A stretch of DNA of 64,000 bases from Aplectana chamaeleonis (lineage: Eukaryota; Nematoda; Chromadorea; Rhabditida; Cosmocercidae): positions 62,001 to 126,000 of the forward strand of contig JAPDOI010001811.1 in the NCBI GenBank assembly GCA_029168955.1. Direction: 5' to 3'. The notes under the pieces are model-generated. The model did not search any database and had not been told where the DNA came from. It saw nothing but the letters and a program-made list of their open reading frames with translations. Made by a program: the position numbers and the translations under genes. Of this stretch, positions 10,253-21,512 are shown piece after piece (position 1 is the stretch's first letter; each line of letters begins with the position of its first letter).

Positions 10253-10505
10253 TCAATGCCCCTGCAGCCGCGTTCGGTGCCCCTGCTCCGGCACTTGCAA
10301 GACGCCCCTGCAACCGCCTTTGGCGCCTCTGCTCCGGCTCTTTTAAAGTGCCCCTGCAGCCGCGTTCGGTGCCTCTGCTCTAGCCCTTTCAAGGTGCCCC
10401 TGCAACCGCCCTCGGCGCCTCTGCTCCAGCCCTTTTAAGATGCCCCTGCAACCGCCTTCACAGCCCCTATTCCAGCTATTTCAGAGCCCCTGTAACCGCC
10501 TTCTG
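10253..10505. repeat. 46-bp GC-rich minisatellite
   Basis: About five and a half units of a 46-bp repeat opening TGCCCCTGCAACCGCC and containing GCCTCTGCTCCAGCCCTTTT. Units differ by scattered substitutions and small indels, becoming more degenerate at the right. The unit is not a multiple of three and stops interrupt the frames, so coding is unlikely. No related array seen elsewhere in the window. Confidence 0.85.
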
Positions 10506-11574
10506 TGCCCTGCTTTTCAGGTGCTTCTGTTACCACCGTCGACGTCGGCTCCGAGCCTTTTATTCCTACGGCAACATTCGGAGCCTCTATTCATGTGGTA
10601 GAACTCCACAATTTGATAACAAACGACGAATGCTCAAAATTTTTATCTCACTCATCGACGTATAAACAACAACAACATCGACATAAAAATAACCGCGGAC
10701 TTCGATGATTTTAGGGGATTGGAGACCTAATCACAGCAAATGCCGCAGGTGTCGGCGTATATCCTTCTCTTGGTGTTATATTCGACGTTGTACAAACCAT
10801 TACTGAATTCGCGCTTCTGAAAAAATTCAGAACATGTGGTAGTAATAATCCCTCCTGCGCTATAGATGGAGAAATTGACATAAAGAATTCAAACGCTTCC
10901 CGTATTTTCGAAAAAACATAAAATATTTACAACAGTTGACTCACAGGATGTTCTCATCATCGCTCAAAAGCCGTTTCAATGATGAATTGTGTTTTGAAGT
11001 TTCCCTCCCAAAGCAGTGCGTAGGCCTCCAAATGTTACCAAAATTAAGAAGCAGCGGCAAAGCGCACTAAATGCCTGATTTTGGCCTGGCATATTCTGGC
11101 CTGTTTGGTAGAATGACAGAATTCTCGATGGTTGTGACCGGTAAATAGTGGGGACAATCGAGGATGGAAGAATATGTCGTGCAAAACTGTATTAGTTAGG
11201 ATTCGAAGGAGAGAACGGAGCAACAGGAAGGAGGAGATTTCAAAGGGCGGGCTCACAAGAGATTTCGTTGCCACAACAAACCGTTCCTCTGAGAGTAAAG
11301 AGATGGGGTGGGAGTACAGCTTTTTATGTTATTCTGGCGCGCACTTTAGAAGTTCTTTGTCATTTCAGCTCTAAACCGTCAATTCAGCTCTTCCAGGAGA
11401 CCGAGTTAGCAAATAATCCTAAATTTAAAGATTTTCTGAACACTGCTGGAAAGAGAAAAATCCGGAGCTAGTTCCGATGGTGAAGGGATTGGAAGAACAC
11501 ACCCACTTTCAGTTTCCACCTACCCAGGGTTCTAACTCATTGGAAAGATCAGGGAATTTTTTGCATTCACCTTA
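10506..11574. other. No gene recognised
   Basis: About 1.07 kb of ordinary-looking DNA. Open frames up to 76 codons overlap on opposite strands and show no motif. I see no array or paired element ends. Confidence 0.5.
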
Positions 11575-11926
11575 GGCGTTATTCATGCTACTCCACGCCA
11601 GCGCGGCGCGCGCGTGCCGCTATGGCGTGGCGTTTGTGTATGAATACTTTCTCCGCGCGTGACGCGCGTGCCGCGCTTGCGGAGACTATGAATGCTCCAG
11701 CGGCAACTCCATGGCGGAGCGGTGAAGCTGGAATGAATGAGACGATCGATAAATAATATCAGTGGATGAAAACGCCAAGGCGTTCCAGGTAGCAGTATGA
11801 ATACTGCAGCGGCGACGCCATGGCGGAGCGTGACGCGCGGGCGGGGCGTCAAGCCATTCGTACACAAACGCCAAGCCAGCGCGGCACGCGCGTGCCGCGC
11901 TGGCGTTGAGTAGTATGAATAGCGCC
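11575..11926. mobile_element. Harbinger/Tourist-like MITE
   Basis: A 352-bp element flanked by TTA on both sides (11572-11574 and 11927-11929), the 3-bp TWA target duplication typical of PIF/Harbinger and their Tourist-type MITEs. The TIRs are about 70 bp: the left starts GGCGTTATTCATGCTACTCC and the right, reverse complemented, starts GGCGCTATTCATACTACTCA. Both continue into GC-rich sub-palindromes (GCGCGGCACGCGCGTGCCGC type). The interior repeats related ATGAATRCT and GGCGGAGCG words. No coding capacity. Superfamily call is based on the target site and the GG start. Confidence 0.85.
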
Positions 11927-12160
11927 TTACGAATCATAAAATGCAAGTCTCCATATTAGGTGAAAGAATTGGAGACAGCTTCACCTCACCTTCAGTGTTA
12001 AAATTTCATGTTCTACAGTTACTTGCTGGTTGGTAAGTTGTGCGATGGCGTGCGTTTCCGAAATATAAGGCGAATTAGTCTAAACTTTACAAAAGGATTT
12101 TTGAAAGATGGGCTCGCAAAAAAAGATTAAGGCATTGGCTTGTAGTAAAATGCAGACGAT

Positions 12161-12602
12161 TATAAATTGCCAACGGCACAAAATTCTCACGGTAAGCAAC
12201 TTCACGGTTCTCACGGTACTCAGAGCGATGGCCGGCGAACCTCTATGCCGAGAACGACGGCCGGCGCCCCACATTTGGAGAGTGTCGGCCAGCGGCGAAC
12301 CATGCTGGGTGCGACGCACACGCAGCGCGGATATTGGCTCGTCGCAAGCCACAAAATTTTGAAATTGATGATACCCAATTGATAAAAGGTAGGGTATAAA
12401 AGAAATGAAGAGCGTTGTGTTACATTCACACACCGTCTTTCTCCAGCAGAGGTAAGCGGCTGAAGCTCTGAACAGACTAGGGAGTAGGGAAGCAGCCTCA
12501 CCGGTGATAAAGATCTCACGATATCGGGCCCTAAACATGGAATACTTTGGGAAGAAAAACTTCTAGACTTCTGTGAGAATTTTGTGCCGTTGGCAAATTA
12601 TA
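12161..12602. mobile_element. MITE family F copy 2 (long form)
   Basis: A 442-bp element with TIRs TATAAATTGCCAACGGCACA (left) and TATAATTTGCCAACGGCACA (right, reverse complement). Interior words such as AAATTGATGATACCCAATTG and AAAGGTAGGGTATAAAAG align with copy 1 at 1812-1942. This copy carries about 180 bp more on the left, GC-rich and containing GGCCGGCG words, plus extra sequence before the right TIR. Copy 1 is therefore an internally deleted form, or this copy has gained an insert. The open frame on the minus strand across 12080-12538 spans the whole element and is probably fortuitous. Confidence 0.75.
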
Positions 12603-12799
12603 GATTTGGGTAAAAATCAGTGCGATTTGTTTTATTGGATCCGGCTTTCGAATAAATTTTTCGAATGGTTCAAAATGGCTGACTTGGCCCTTGTTGGCAT
12701 TATTATGCAGATAACGTAATCACCAGAATGTGGTGAAATTGTTGCAAATAGATTTGGAAAACGCTCATCAAAGCCGAATCACGCATCCGAAGGAATGTC

Positions 12800-13452
12800 G
12801 CGCCAAGGGTAATTGGGAGGAAATCAAGGATTACTGGAAATTTAGCTTCCTGGCAAAAGTAAGGTTTTGGTACTGTCAAAAAAAATTTCAAAAATATCTT
12901 GAAATATCTTAGAAATGATTTGGCGTAAAATAACCTGAAGTAGTAAAAAAAAGCTAGGAAATGAAGTGAAATAACTAAAAATACGATTTGGCGGTCAATA
13001 ATAAACTAATTAACGATTAGTAAAGAGGGGGGAATCAGACTTTGCAAGCTTCTCCGTTAAACTTATCGAAGCGAAATCGAGCGCGATATGGAATGGAGCG
13101 TTGTCTTCAACTAGCTTGACCTATGCTGCTTCCCCTATTACAGATTTCGAAACTGACTTCCTGTTACCGTTCCACGCTTGATTTTGCGTTGATCAGTTTA
13201 ACGGAGAAGCTTGTAAACTCTGTCCCCTCTGTCTTTACTTATCGCCAGTTAGTTTCGTATTTTTAAACCGTAATTTTAGTTATTTCACTTCATTTGCTAG
13301 CTTTTTTACTACTTCAGGCTATGTTACGCCAATTCATTTTCAGGATATTTCAAGACGTTTTGAAACATTTTTTGAAATTACCGAATCGCTACTTTTGCCA
13401 GGAAGCTAATTTTTGGGGAATTTCACATATTTTTCCTAAAGGTTCCCTTTCT
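12800..13452. mobile_element. Foldback element, FB-A-related copy 2
   Basis: About 650 bp of imperfect inverted repeat. Both arms contain TAGCTTCCTGGCAAAAGTA, TGGCGTAA.ATA and AGCTAGGAAATGAAGTGAAA or their mirror images. The centre has GAAATCGAGCGCGATATGGA and its diverged mirror. It shares the arm order and several words with copy 1 (4726-5362), but the core differs, so it is a diverged sister. The right terminus TTCCCTTTCT (near 13442-13452) is common to both. No ORF of interest. Left boundary uncertain by tens of bases. Confidence 0.72.
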
Positions 13453-13577
13453 GACAAGAATTTCCTCAACGATTTCCATTTTGGAGAGATCAAACATCTA
13501 AAGACGATATCGCCGTATGAGTACAACTTCTGAAACTTGTGACGCACAACCTTAAAAACACCACCCACCACCGCATT

Positions 13578-13885
13578 TCGCGCAACAGGTGAAAAATCGA
13601 TATTATTGATCATAAAGATTCGGTTTTGCATGATGAGGAGAATTTCCCAAGCAAGGTTCTTAGACCATCAACAATCAACACTCATTGCGACAGTTTGTGC
13701 AACAGGCAAAAACACGATATTATTGATTGGTATTAATCGATAATGTTTGATGAGTAAAATTCCCAAACCAAGAGATCCATACCCATCAACAATTACCACT
13801 CCTCGTCGCAATTTGTGCAATATGAGCGAATATCGATATTATTGATTATCGACCGATGAGGTGTCATGAGTACGGAATCTGACAG
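13578..13885. repeat. About 118-bp tandem repeat, 2.5 units
   Basis: The unit starts at GCGCAACAGG (about 13578), GTGCAACAGG (about 13697) and GTGCAATATG (about 13815). Each is followed by CGATATTATTGATT, a GATGAG word and CCATCAACAAT. Units are 70-80% alike by eye. No coding potential. Confidence 0.7.
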
Positions 13886-13964
13886 CTTTATTACTTACCC
13901 CCAATGGCCTATGTTAATTGGCTGCAGATCCACCCACATATTCTGTAGAGTGAGGATCGAATAG

Positions 13965-14320
13965 TCGAGTTCGAATAAATATTCGAATTTTTCGAACGAA
14001 TTTTTATTCGAACATTCGAATATTCGAAAAGTGTGAATATTCGAACATTATTTGAATTTGATTATTCGCAAAAGGTGAAAATTCGAACATTATTCGAATT
14101 CGACTATTCGGAAAGGTGAAAATTCGAAAATTATTGGAATTCGACTATTCGGATAAGGTGAATATTCGGACATTATTCAAATTCGACTATACGGAAGAGG
14201 TGAATATTCGAGTATTATTCGAATTCGACTATTCGGAAAAGGTGAATATTCGAACATTATTCAAATTCGATTATTCGCAGAGGTGAATATTCGAACGTTA
14301 TTCGAACTTGAATTCCCGAG
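13965..14320. repeat. AT-rich TTCGAA satellite, 42-bp unit
   Basis: About seven to eight units of a 42-bp repeat with ATTCGAATTCGACTATTCGG, then AAAAGGTGAATATTCGAACA. Units differ by a few substitutions and small indels. The motif composition (ATTCGAA) resembles the arrays at 17390-17830 and 26680-26830, but the unit sequence differs. Confidence 0.82.
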
Positions 14321-14329
14321 CTGATTTAA

Positions 14330-14734
14330 CAAAAAATATGGAAATCAGCTCCGTATGAAGGAATCGACATAACTTTCAAGACTTAATTCATTTTCTTCAC
14401 TACTCCATTGTTCCATTTCTCCGAACGCAAGAGCTAAATTTTCCCCACACCGTCTGGATGAGGCTACTAGGGCGGTTCTAACAGGGGAGCCACATGGCAA
14501 TCAAACTTGGCCACGCCCATTTTTTCCATGCCGCTGCGCAATGCAATGATAACACCAACCATAGCTTCGTTGAGTGGAGCCATGTACTCCACCAACCTTC
14601 ACTCCTGGGCAGGTGAAGTGGGGAACCTTCACCATTGGGAGAACCGGTAACAACCAGCGAAACGGCCCGAAAAAGAATGAAAGTCACCCAACACTCATGC
14701 AAGTCATTTTCAAGATTGGGTGGGTGTCACTGCC
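14330..14734. other. No gene recognised
   Basis: About 400 bp before the large palindrome. It contains GGGAACCTTCACCATT at 14621-14636, repeated directly at 15985-16000 on the far side of the palindrome. No other structure seen. Confidence 0.5.
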
Positions 14735-15750
14735 GATTTTTCGTTCATAACTTTTTTCTGCTCAAAGATAGGCCTTAGGTGAAAGTTGTTCTCGGTATTC
14801 ACAGACAATTCTGCATTGAAAAACGCTTTCAGTTCTGGAAAATAAGTTCTCCTTCTTCCAGCCGAATTCAGTCTATAAAGTGCATTTTTTAGCCTGAAAT
14901 TATTTGTTTTTCGTTCATAACTTTTTTGTGCTTGGACAGACCTTTTGTGAAGCTTGTTTCCAAAATCTCGATGAAATTCTGCGTCAACTTGTGCTTCCAG
15001 TTTGGAAAAATATTTTCTCGATCCTTCAGCCTAATCCATTTTACGAAGCACCGGTTTTCCGCCTATAACTCTTTACCCTTTGGAGACAGGATTTTGGTGA
15101 ACGTCGTTTTTGAAATCCACGTAAATTCTGCGTCGAACGACATCTCGGGCTCCTAACTTTGCTTGCTTCATAAGCCAGACAGGTCGGGGGTGCCGCGCCC
15201 CGCTGTTGGCTCCAGGAGAACTCTGCGTCTCCTACTTACACCATAGAGACGAGAGCACCCTATGGAGATAACTATAGAGCTCGGCTCCACCGACCTGCCT
15301 GGCTTATGGAGCAAGCAAAGTTAGGAACCCGATATGTTATTCGACGCAGAATTTCACAGAGATTTCAGAAACAACCTGCTCCAAAACCCCTGTCTTCAAC
15401 GGTTAAAGAGTTATAGGCGAAAAACCGTTGTTTCGTAAAATGAGTTAGGCTGAAGGATCGAGAAAATATTTTTCCCAAACTGGAAAAGCTATTCGATGCA
15501 AAATTTTATGTGGATTCCAAAAACATTCTTCACGAGAGGACTGTCTCCTAGAGTAAAAAAGTCATGGACGAAAAACTGATTGCTTTTAGTGAAAGAAACG
15601 TTAATTCATAAACTGAAATCGGTTTAGAGATTGGGAACGTATTTTCTCAAATTGAAAACATTATTTGACGCAAAATTTCATGAATATTTCGGAAACAGCT
15701 CTATTCAAAGATGCATCCAGAAGGTTAAAAATGGTATGAGCGAAGAACAG
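14735..15750. repeat. 1-kb near-palindrome with internal 150-165-bp repeats
   Basis: Left arm about 14735-15187, right arm 15290-15750, spacer 15188-15289. Pairing is very strong near the centre (TAACTTTGCTTGCT.CATAAG) and weakens outward. Each arm is itself made of about three tandem units of 150-165 bp, each containing TTCGTTCATAAC or CGCCTATAACTCTTT, an AAATTCTGCGTC word and a CTTCAGCC word. The whole is thus a mirrored tandem array. It encodes nothing recognisable. A foldback-type mobile element or an inverted duplication of an array are both possible. Confidence 0.82.
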
Positions 15751-16066
15751 GTAGTTTTCCAAAAATCGCTTGGAGAAATTTTCCGAGAAATTTTGACTCC
15801 AAGGCAGCTTAAAGGAAATTCATCATGACCTAGGCAGATCATTTCATTAAGAATAGTGAATTTCTAAAGGTGGTCATCTGACGGAAAAAATGTTTCAAAA
15901 TTTTAATGATTAAAAATAAAAATACATTGAATGCAAGAAAAAGAGGATTAAGAAAACGTCAAATTTTGAAGTTGCAAATCTATAGGGAACCTTCACCATT
16001 CCCCACTCAGGTATCCTAAGCAACCTTCACCTCTCGGACCGTCGTCTCCACCCCAACGAACCTATG

Positions 16067-16345
16067 ACACCAACCCGGGGCTTTCCTTCCCCTCCGAAAT
16101 CGTTGCGGCGCGGAGAAATAGAGGTGGCCAAGTGGCCGCGATAACAACCTTTGGGGGTGCTAAGCACAGATTTGACATCCGTTTCCGGTGTTACGGAAGG
16201 TTGCGGCAAAGTGCCGTGGTTTGTCGACGTTTTAGATTTGGCCGTGCTATCTCGCCAGTCGGGGCCACTTGTCCACTGCATATGGCTACACCAATTTCTC
16301 CGCTCCGGAACGCTTCTGGCAGGGAAGGAAACCCCGGATTGGTGT
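16067..16345. mobile_element. Foldback MITE, about 279 bp
   Basis: The left end ACACCAACCCGGGGCTTTCC and the right end, reverse complemented, ACACCAATCCGGGGTTTCCT form arms of about 85 bp. Both continue into GCGGAGAAAT and CAAGTGGCC words. Open frames of about 95-120 codons cross the element on both strands, which is expected for a GC-rich palindrome and is not evidence of coding. No clear target duplication. Confidence 0.75.
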
Positions 16346-16709
16346 TACAATTGCGCGGTGGCACGGAAAAATGGGCGAGCCCTAGAGGGATGGCAATTGG
16401 TACTCCCCCCCCCTTCTAGTGATAGCACCGATTTGGCTAAAACTTCGCCAAGAGGCTTTTCTGAGCTGTGGATTAAGAATCTCTTGTCCTTTTCGCAATT
16501 TGTGAAGGATTAATGGCTCAGAAGAAAACGCGCTCCACGCCCCGCTGAAAGCCGCCAGCGGGATAGTGGCCGTGGAGCGCAAAATCCGAAGTTTTGTCGC
16601 CCACGGTAGTAGCTATCGCGGGGGCAGTAGCGACTGTCGTGGGCGAGTAGCTACTTCCTGCCCTGGTGATAAGCCCCTCTGAGCTTTTTGTTTTCAAAAA
16701 TGTACTCAC

Positions 16710-16863
16710 GCACCGGTGCACGACGCGGCCGCACGCCAACACGCGACCCGGCCAGTGCACCAAGCACCAACTGGGGCCACCAGCGATTGAGCAGGGCCTT
16801 CAGCGTCCAGGCGGAGCCAAGTACCGCGAAATTGGGCAATTGAACAGAAGGCATTGCCTTCAT
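16710..16863 (-). pseudogene. SVQLP-type exon fragment, copy 2
   Basis: The minus strand from the ATG at 16863 reads MKAMPSVQLPNFAVLG and then LNRWWPQLVLGALAG, with an open frame to a GTGAGTA 5' splice-site-like sequence (complement of 16703-16709). The frame is open for a further 22 codons upstream. Copies 1 (8868-8969) and 3 (26943-27031) align over the first about 90 bp. Copy 3 also shares the GTGT.GGCGTGC..GCCGC stretch downstream. It could be a small exon of an unrecognised gene or of a mobile element. No further exon identified. Confidence 0.45.
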
Positions 16864-16929
16864 CCGTGTCCTGGCTCCGAACCGCGTCGTATGCCTACCT
16901 TGGAAACTAGCGTCTTGAGCGTCCAGCAT

Positions 16930-17389
16930 CTTTTTGGGGGCACGCTTTGCCCGTGATGGGCACGCTCTCGTGTCAGGAGGGCAAGTACTCGCCTATATCG
17001 TGTCTCCGGGAAAGTGGGAAGATCGGAGTGAGCGTCGAGCTCCTTTTTATCTGAGAAGGTTTAGGGGTAGGTTCTCTAGACAAAATTTCAGTCATATCGG
17101 AGACTTTAACAATATAATTACCCTATACTTACCGTGATCTTTCAAAGCAACGGAAGTGGACCTCTTATTCATGTTCAGCACCTCGAATAAGCTCCTGAGG
17201 CTAAGTTAGAGCGGAAAAAATGATTTTGTAGCATTCTTTGCGTTGTACCCCGTACAGGTTTAGAGATGAGTCGTGCCTTATTAATTTCATTTGCAGGTGG
17301 AAATGAAGCTTTAGAAGAAGAATTCAACTTGTTATTGCCGCTCACTTCGTACATAGTTGCGCGATATTGCTGTGGATGCTTAAATTATT
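16930..17389. other. No gene recognised
   Basis: About 460 bp with no array, paired ends or convincing frame. It becomes AT-rich towards the following satellite. Confidence 0.5.
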
Positions 17390-17830
17390 CGTCATTCGAA
17401 TATTCGAATTTCGAATATTCATTCGTTTGAAATGAAAAATGATCTTCGTTAGTTCGAAATAAAAAATTAACGAATTTATACGAAATTCGTTCGTTCGAAA
17501 TAAAAAATGAACGAATTCATTCGAAATTCGTTCGTTTGAAATAAAAAATGAACGAATTTATTCAAAATTCGTTCGTTCGAAATAAAAAATGAATGAATTT
17601 ATTCGGAATTGGTTCGTTCGAAATAAAAAATGAACGAATTTATTCGAAATTCGTTCGTTCGAAATAAAAAATGAACGAATTTATTCGAAATTCGTTCGTT
17701 CGAAATAAAAAATGAACGAATTTATTCGAAATTCGTTCGTTCGAAATAAAAAATGAACGAATCTATTCGAAATCCGTTCGTTCAAAATAAAAAATGAACG
17801 AATTTATTCGAAATTCGTTCGTTCGGTCTC
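17390..17830. repeat. AT-rich 41-bp satellite
   Basis: About ten units of 41 bp: CGAAATAAAAAATGAACGAA then TTTATTCGAAATTCGTTCGTT-type sequence. Central units are nearly identical; the first two are diverged. Each unit contains the small palindrome TTCGAA and the inverted pair GAACGAA/TTCGTTC, so single strands can fold within a unit. Non-coding. Confidence 0.9.
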
Positions 17831-17920
17831 TTTTTAAAAAGTCCTCACTCTAATATTCTGCTCTCCACAGCCGTAAAATGCCCCATCAGTTTCCGCGCTC
17901 CATGGCTAATTTAGTATGTA

Positions 17921-18199
17921 CTGTGCTTCTCTGGACCAAATTCCGGTCCGCAATTGCGTCTCGAGACGCTTTGCGGCCGCGCGCATTCGAGCCAGAAGAG
18001 TTTCCAGCGCCGCAGCCGCCGATCTGTTGACTTAAGGTGGGTTTTAGAAACTGGGAAGTAAACAGAATTGGAGAAAACTGTATAAAAAACCCATGTCGAG
18101 TCGACTTTGGCGCTGGAAACTCGACTGACTCCAGCGCGTGCGGCCGCAAAGCGTGTCGAGATGCAATTGCGGACCGGAATTTGGCCCAGATAAGTACAG
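17921..18199. mobile_element. TA-flanked foldback MITE
   Basis: A 279-bp element with TA at 17919-17920 and 18200-18201. The left end CTGTGCTTCTCTGGACCAAA and the right end, reverse complemented, CTGTACTTATCTGGGCCAAA begin arms of about 90 bp that include TTCCGGTCCGCAATTGC, ACGCTTTGCGGCCGC and TTTCCAGCGCC. The spacer is about 90 bp. The two overlapping minus-strand frames are palindrome artefacts. TA target and CTGT start fit a Tc/mariner-type MITE. Confidence 0.82.
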
Positions 18200-18284
18200 T
18201 AAACCCTCGATTTTGAAGTACCCTTCAAAGTTAAGGTATCAACTTCAAATTGGAATAGGAGCGACCTGCATCCATTTCCAGCCT

Positions 18285-18570
18285 CCAATCCAAAAATGAG
18301 CTTCCTAGCTCAATTTCAAGTGTACCCACAAGATCGTGGACGCCAATTGAAAAAAAGGAGCTTCACACCAAAATCGAGCGGCTTTTAAAAATTTTCTCGA
18401 GAACCAGCGAACCATTTCAGACCATTTTTGAGGGATAACACCACCTTTTTGCGCGCTTTTCAATGCCATTCGGAGCCAATTTCTACGTTCACTCTGAACT
18501 TAGATTTCGAAAAAGCGGTTGCGCGCATGGCCAGTTCAAAACCAAATCTGGTGCGAATAAGTCCGGTAAC
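18285..18570 (+). repeat. Tail family, diverged copy T2
   Basis: Same order of words as T1 and T4 but much diverged: AAAAATGAGCTTCCTAGCTC, ACAAGATCGTGGACGCCAA, CGAGAACC, TCTACGTTCACTCTGAAC, GGTTGCGCGCATGGCCAG, CCAAATCTGGTG. The terminal hairpin is not preserved and no satellite adjoins it. It looks like an old copy of the tail found next to satellites B and C. Confidence 0.7.
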
Positions 18571-20361
18571 AGAGCAGAGAACGTTTTGGCATATTGTGCA
18601 CTGTGAAAGTGGCAAAGTCACAAAGGAACTGTCCGATAATCGTAATTTAAAATATCTCGATCAAACGAATAATTTGGATATATTCTTTTGAATGTTCCCG
18701 AATATGTGTGTTTCTCGAAGATAGCCTTTCTAAATTTACTGAAGGTAAGAATACGTTCAAACAAGACGTCTTTGAAATTTTTGAATGAATGATGTTATCG
18801 AATATCTCGTTTATCAAAAAAATTGAATGAATGTTCAAGGTCAAATGGGGCACGCCAGATTTTTCTCGAACGAATGGAATAAAATTGAAACGCTGCCCTT
18901 TAGGGGATTCGACAGGATATACGGAAAATTCATACAAATATTTGAATCAATTCCATATTATTTACGAATACTTGAACATTTGTTTAGTGGCTGAATATTC
19001 AATTGTCCTCTTCCAGAATTGACGGCATATTCGAAAAACCACATTAGTTAAATATACGAATGAATCAAAAACTCGAAAACTGCCAATATCTTCACATAAA
19101 TAGTGATGGTGTATCATCTGTGCTCCTTTTGTAGGAAGCCAGATCCTATCTGTTTCGAAGTATAATTTATTTCCGTTCATTGCGCGTCTTGCTGCGTCTC
19201 CTTAACCCCTCACTATCCTCATGCTGCGTCTCCTTCACCCCTCATTACCTCACTCTCTCTATCCTCGCCCCGCACAAACACATGAGAGAACAGAGAAAAT
19301 TTGGCTTCGAAATATAGGGTACGTTGCGTACGCGCCGAGATATCATTAATAAGGTACTGATATCGTTGCTTCTGAGCTTGCTACTTAGGCCCAGTGCATA
19401 GTTGCGTCGTGGCGTCGGGATGCGGTGGAAGGACTGGCTCAATCCGCCGTGCCCAGTACAGCGATAGATCGCGCCCAGCACTGTCAGCCAATGCGCGCGA
19501 TGAAGCAAGTGGGATCTACTTCGCGCGACAGTTTCGCCCCTGTGTCTCGACCAATCCACATTTTTTTTGCAATCTGCCCGCTATTTAGCGTTAGCTGGAA
19601 GATGTATCGTGTCGTCTTGCATTGCACTGCGAGACCGCGACACAGTCGACAACTAGCCCTCTTCGGATTCAATAATTTTATCGTTCTAAAAATTTTCGAC
19701 TTCTCTATAGCTCCGATCTCATCTATTTTGTGTTCTCATCGAAAGTAAGTGTCAGCTAGAGGCAATCAGCCATTCGAAAATTTATATTTATCTAACGTTT
19801 TGCGCATTAGATATTCCTTTTATGAATTTGAATTTTTGTGAGTGGTCGTGGGCTTCGAATCGTTGCCGGAAGCAAACCTGAGGTCGAGTGCTAGGATTAC
19901 AAAAGATTTCGGAGTTCAGGTGAAGAGTCTCGTTCAACAGTTGTTCAAAAACCACCAAAAATACTCACTTAGAGCAAGGTGAAGTTCAATAGCGGGATTA
20001 GTACCCGAAGACAGACTGGAACATTATAAAAGCAAAAAAAAACGAACAACTGAAGAGAGAGAATGCACGAGGGACAGTGAAGGAGAAAGAGCAAGCGTTG
20101 TCGAGATGACAGGAGTCGATTGGAAAGTTGATCAATGACGTGATTTCATGCGCTCGAACATGTCGATAATGCTGACGGCAGAAGGTCGGCGCTTGTATAG
20201 CCTGCCGGCTAAAAGCCAGCGCTGGCATTTTCGGCAGCTGCACCGGCTGTCCGCCCGCCCGATCCATATCTGACGTATTCTACGGCGCTCCGATCCCTAG
20301 TTTGTCTGAGTCAATATGGATGGGCCGGCATAGAAATGCACAGGCGGCGCTCAGCTCACCA
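18571..20361. other. No gene recognised; one short direct repeat
   Basis: About 1.8 kb. A 30-35-bp direct repeat containing GCTGCGTCTCCTT.ACCCCTCA occurs twice (about 19190-19255). A TTTGTCTGAGT sequence at about 20298-20308 resembles the tip of the CTCAGACA elements, but I found no partner. Minus-strand residues near 20200-20260 read QPVQLPKMPAL, weakly like the SVQLP fragments. No supported gene. Confidence 0.45.
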
Positions 20362-20417
20362 TTGCAGTCAGCCACCTGGGAGCAGTGAGCGTTCTTTTGT
20401 GAGGTGGCTGACTGCAA
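20362..20417. repeat. Perfect 16-bp inverted repeat
   Basis: TTGCAGTCAGCCACCT (20362-20377) is exactly complemented by AGGTGGCTGACTGCAA (20402-20417), with a 24-nt loop. No T-run follows, and the host is inferred eukaryotic, so it is not called a terminator. It could be the centre of a small palindromic element, but flanking pairing stops quickly. Confidence 0.75.
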
Positions 20418-21512
20418 GAAACGGGTAGTGACTTTGCTCACCGCCGCAGAGGAAAGAGAAATAGCGCGCAGAGCGAAGAGGAGCTGGGTCGATACCGCGG
20501 TCATAGGGTCAAGCACGTCCAATGGTGATGACTTTACGAGGCAAGTGCGCTCCAAGAAAGGGCAGTGGAGCGCTTTCGAACCGACCAGTCCGCTGTACAC
20601 TTATCACCCCAGCACAGCGCAGCGGCCTATCTCGTTGTCTAGGTGGGCAAGGAAAAATTGGACATGCCGGCTGGCGGCCATCCAGCTCCGCTGCCAGCTG
20701 ATAGGAATGACAGGCGAAACGTTCGAATGTTTTATTGATGTTTAAATGATTCCTGGCGGAGATTAGTGGAGATTAACATCAAATTGTACGTAGCTGTCAT
20801 GAATACGTCTCATTTATAGATTTCACGTGCTTTAGTCATATGCTAAGCTCAACTTCCAATTCCTAGAAGTTGCTGTGGCCATATTCAACCATTTTCAGAT
20901 TTTTTCCTGTAATCGCTCACCACAAATAAAATCAGATTTGCTTAGAAAGCTATCTAAGAAAGATGGCTGAAAAACGGTTTCGATGCATGAAACTTACGTG
21001 ATCTGCGTGTACTAGTTACTTAATGCTGTATAGATCACTTAGATGATAGTTCATCTAAGTGCGGCTTTTATCTTGACATCGTTTTCCTCTTTCGCTTCAA
21101 GTTCACTTCTTTCTATGCTGACTGGGAGCGTGAAACAGACTAAGGAGAAAAATAGTTCATAATTCAAAAAATCCTTTGAATTTTTCGGTAAATTGTGTCA
21201 AAAACACAAGGTTCGCTGCTCGAAAATCATACTACAACGCATTGTGTATCGTGGTTCAGTGGTAAGAGGTCATCCAACAAAAAATTTTCAAAATCGGCTT
21301 TTGAATCTAACATTCTCTCGCTTTGATGATTTCCAAGAAAAATTCCGAAATCTCATCATCCAAGGTTGGAAACTTATTGAATCTGAAAGATAGACACATT
21401 GGCACGCTCCCGAAACCCATATTTACTACTGCTAATTTGATCAAAGTTACAATGAATACGAAGAACTGTGGAGGGAGTGTATGTAGGGAAACAGAAAAAG
21501 GCCTTCACACAT
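20418..21512. other. No gene recognised
   Basis: About 1.1 kb. One plus-strand frame (20404-20745, 113 codons) partly overlaps a minus-strand frame and has no recognisable domain. A perfect 11-bp hairpin CACTTAGATGA/TCATCTAAGTG lies near 21036-21061. Confidence 0.45.

Noticed and set aside
10091..10438. Coding frame of 115 codons over the GC-rich minisatellite
   Set aside because: The 46-bp unit shifts frame every repeat, so the protein has no consistent repeat; the opposite strand is also open.
12080..12538. 152-codon minus-strand frame
   Set aside because: It lies almost wholly in MITE F copy 2; no recognisable motif and not conserved in copy 1.
16132..16419. Protein-coding frame of 95 codons
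   Set aside because: It overlaps the palindromic MITE at 16067-16345, and the other strand is open as well.
20402..20417. Transcription terminator at the perfect inverted repeat
   Set aside because: No T-tract follows, and intrinsic bacterial-type terminators are not expected in a eukaryotic genome.
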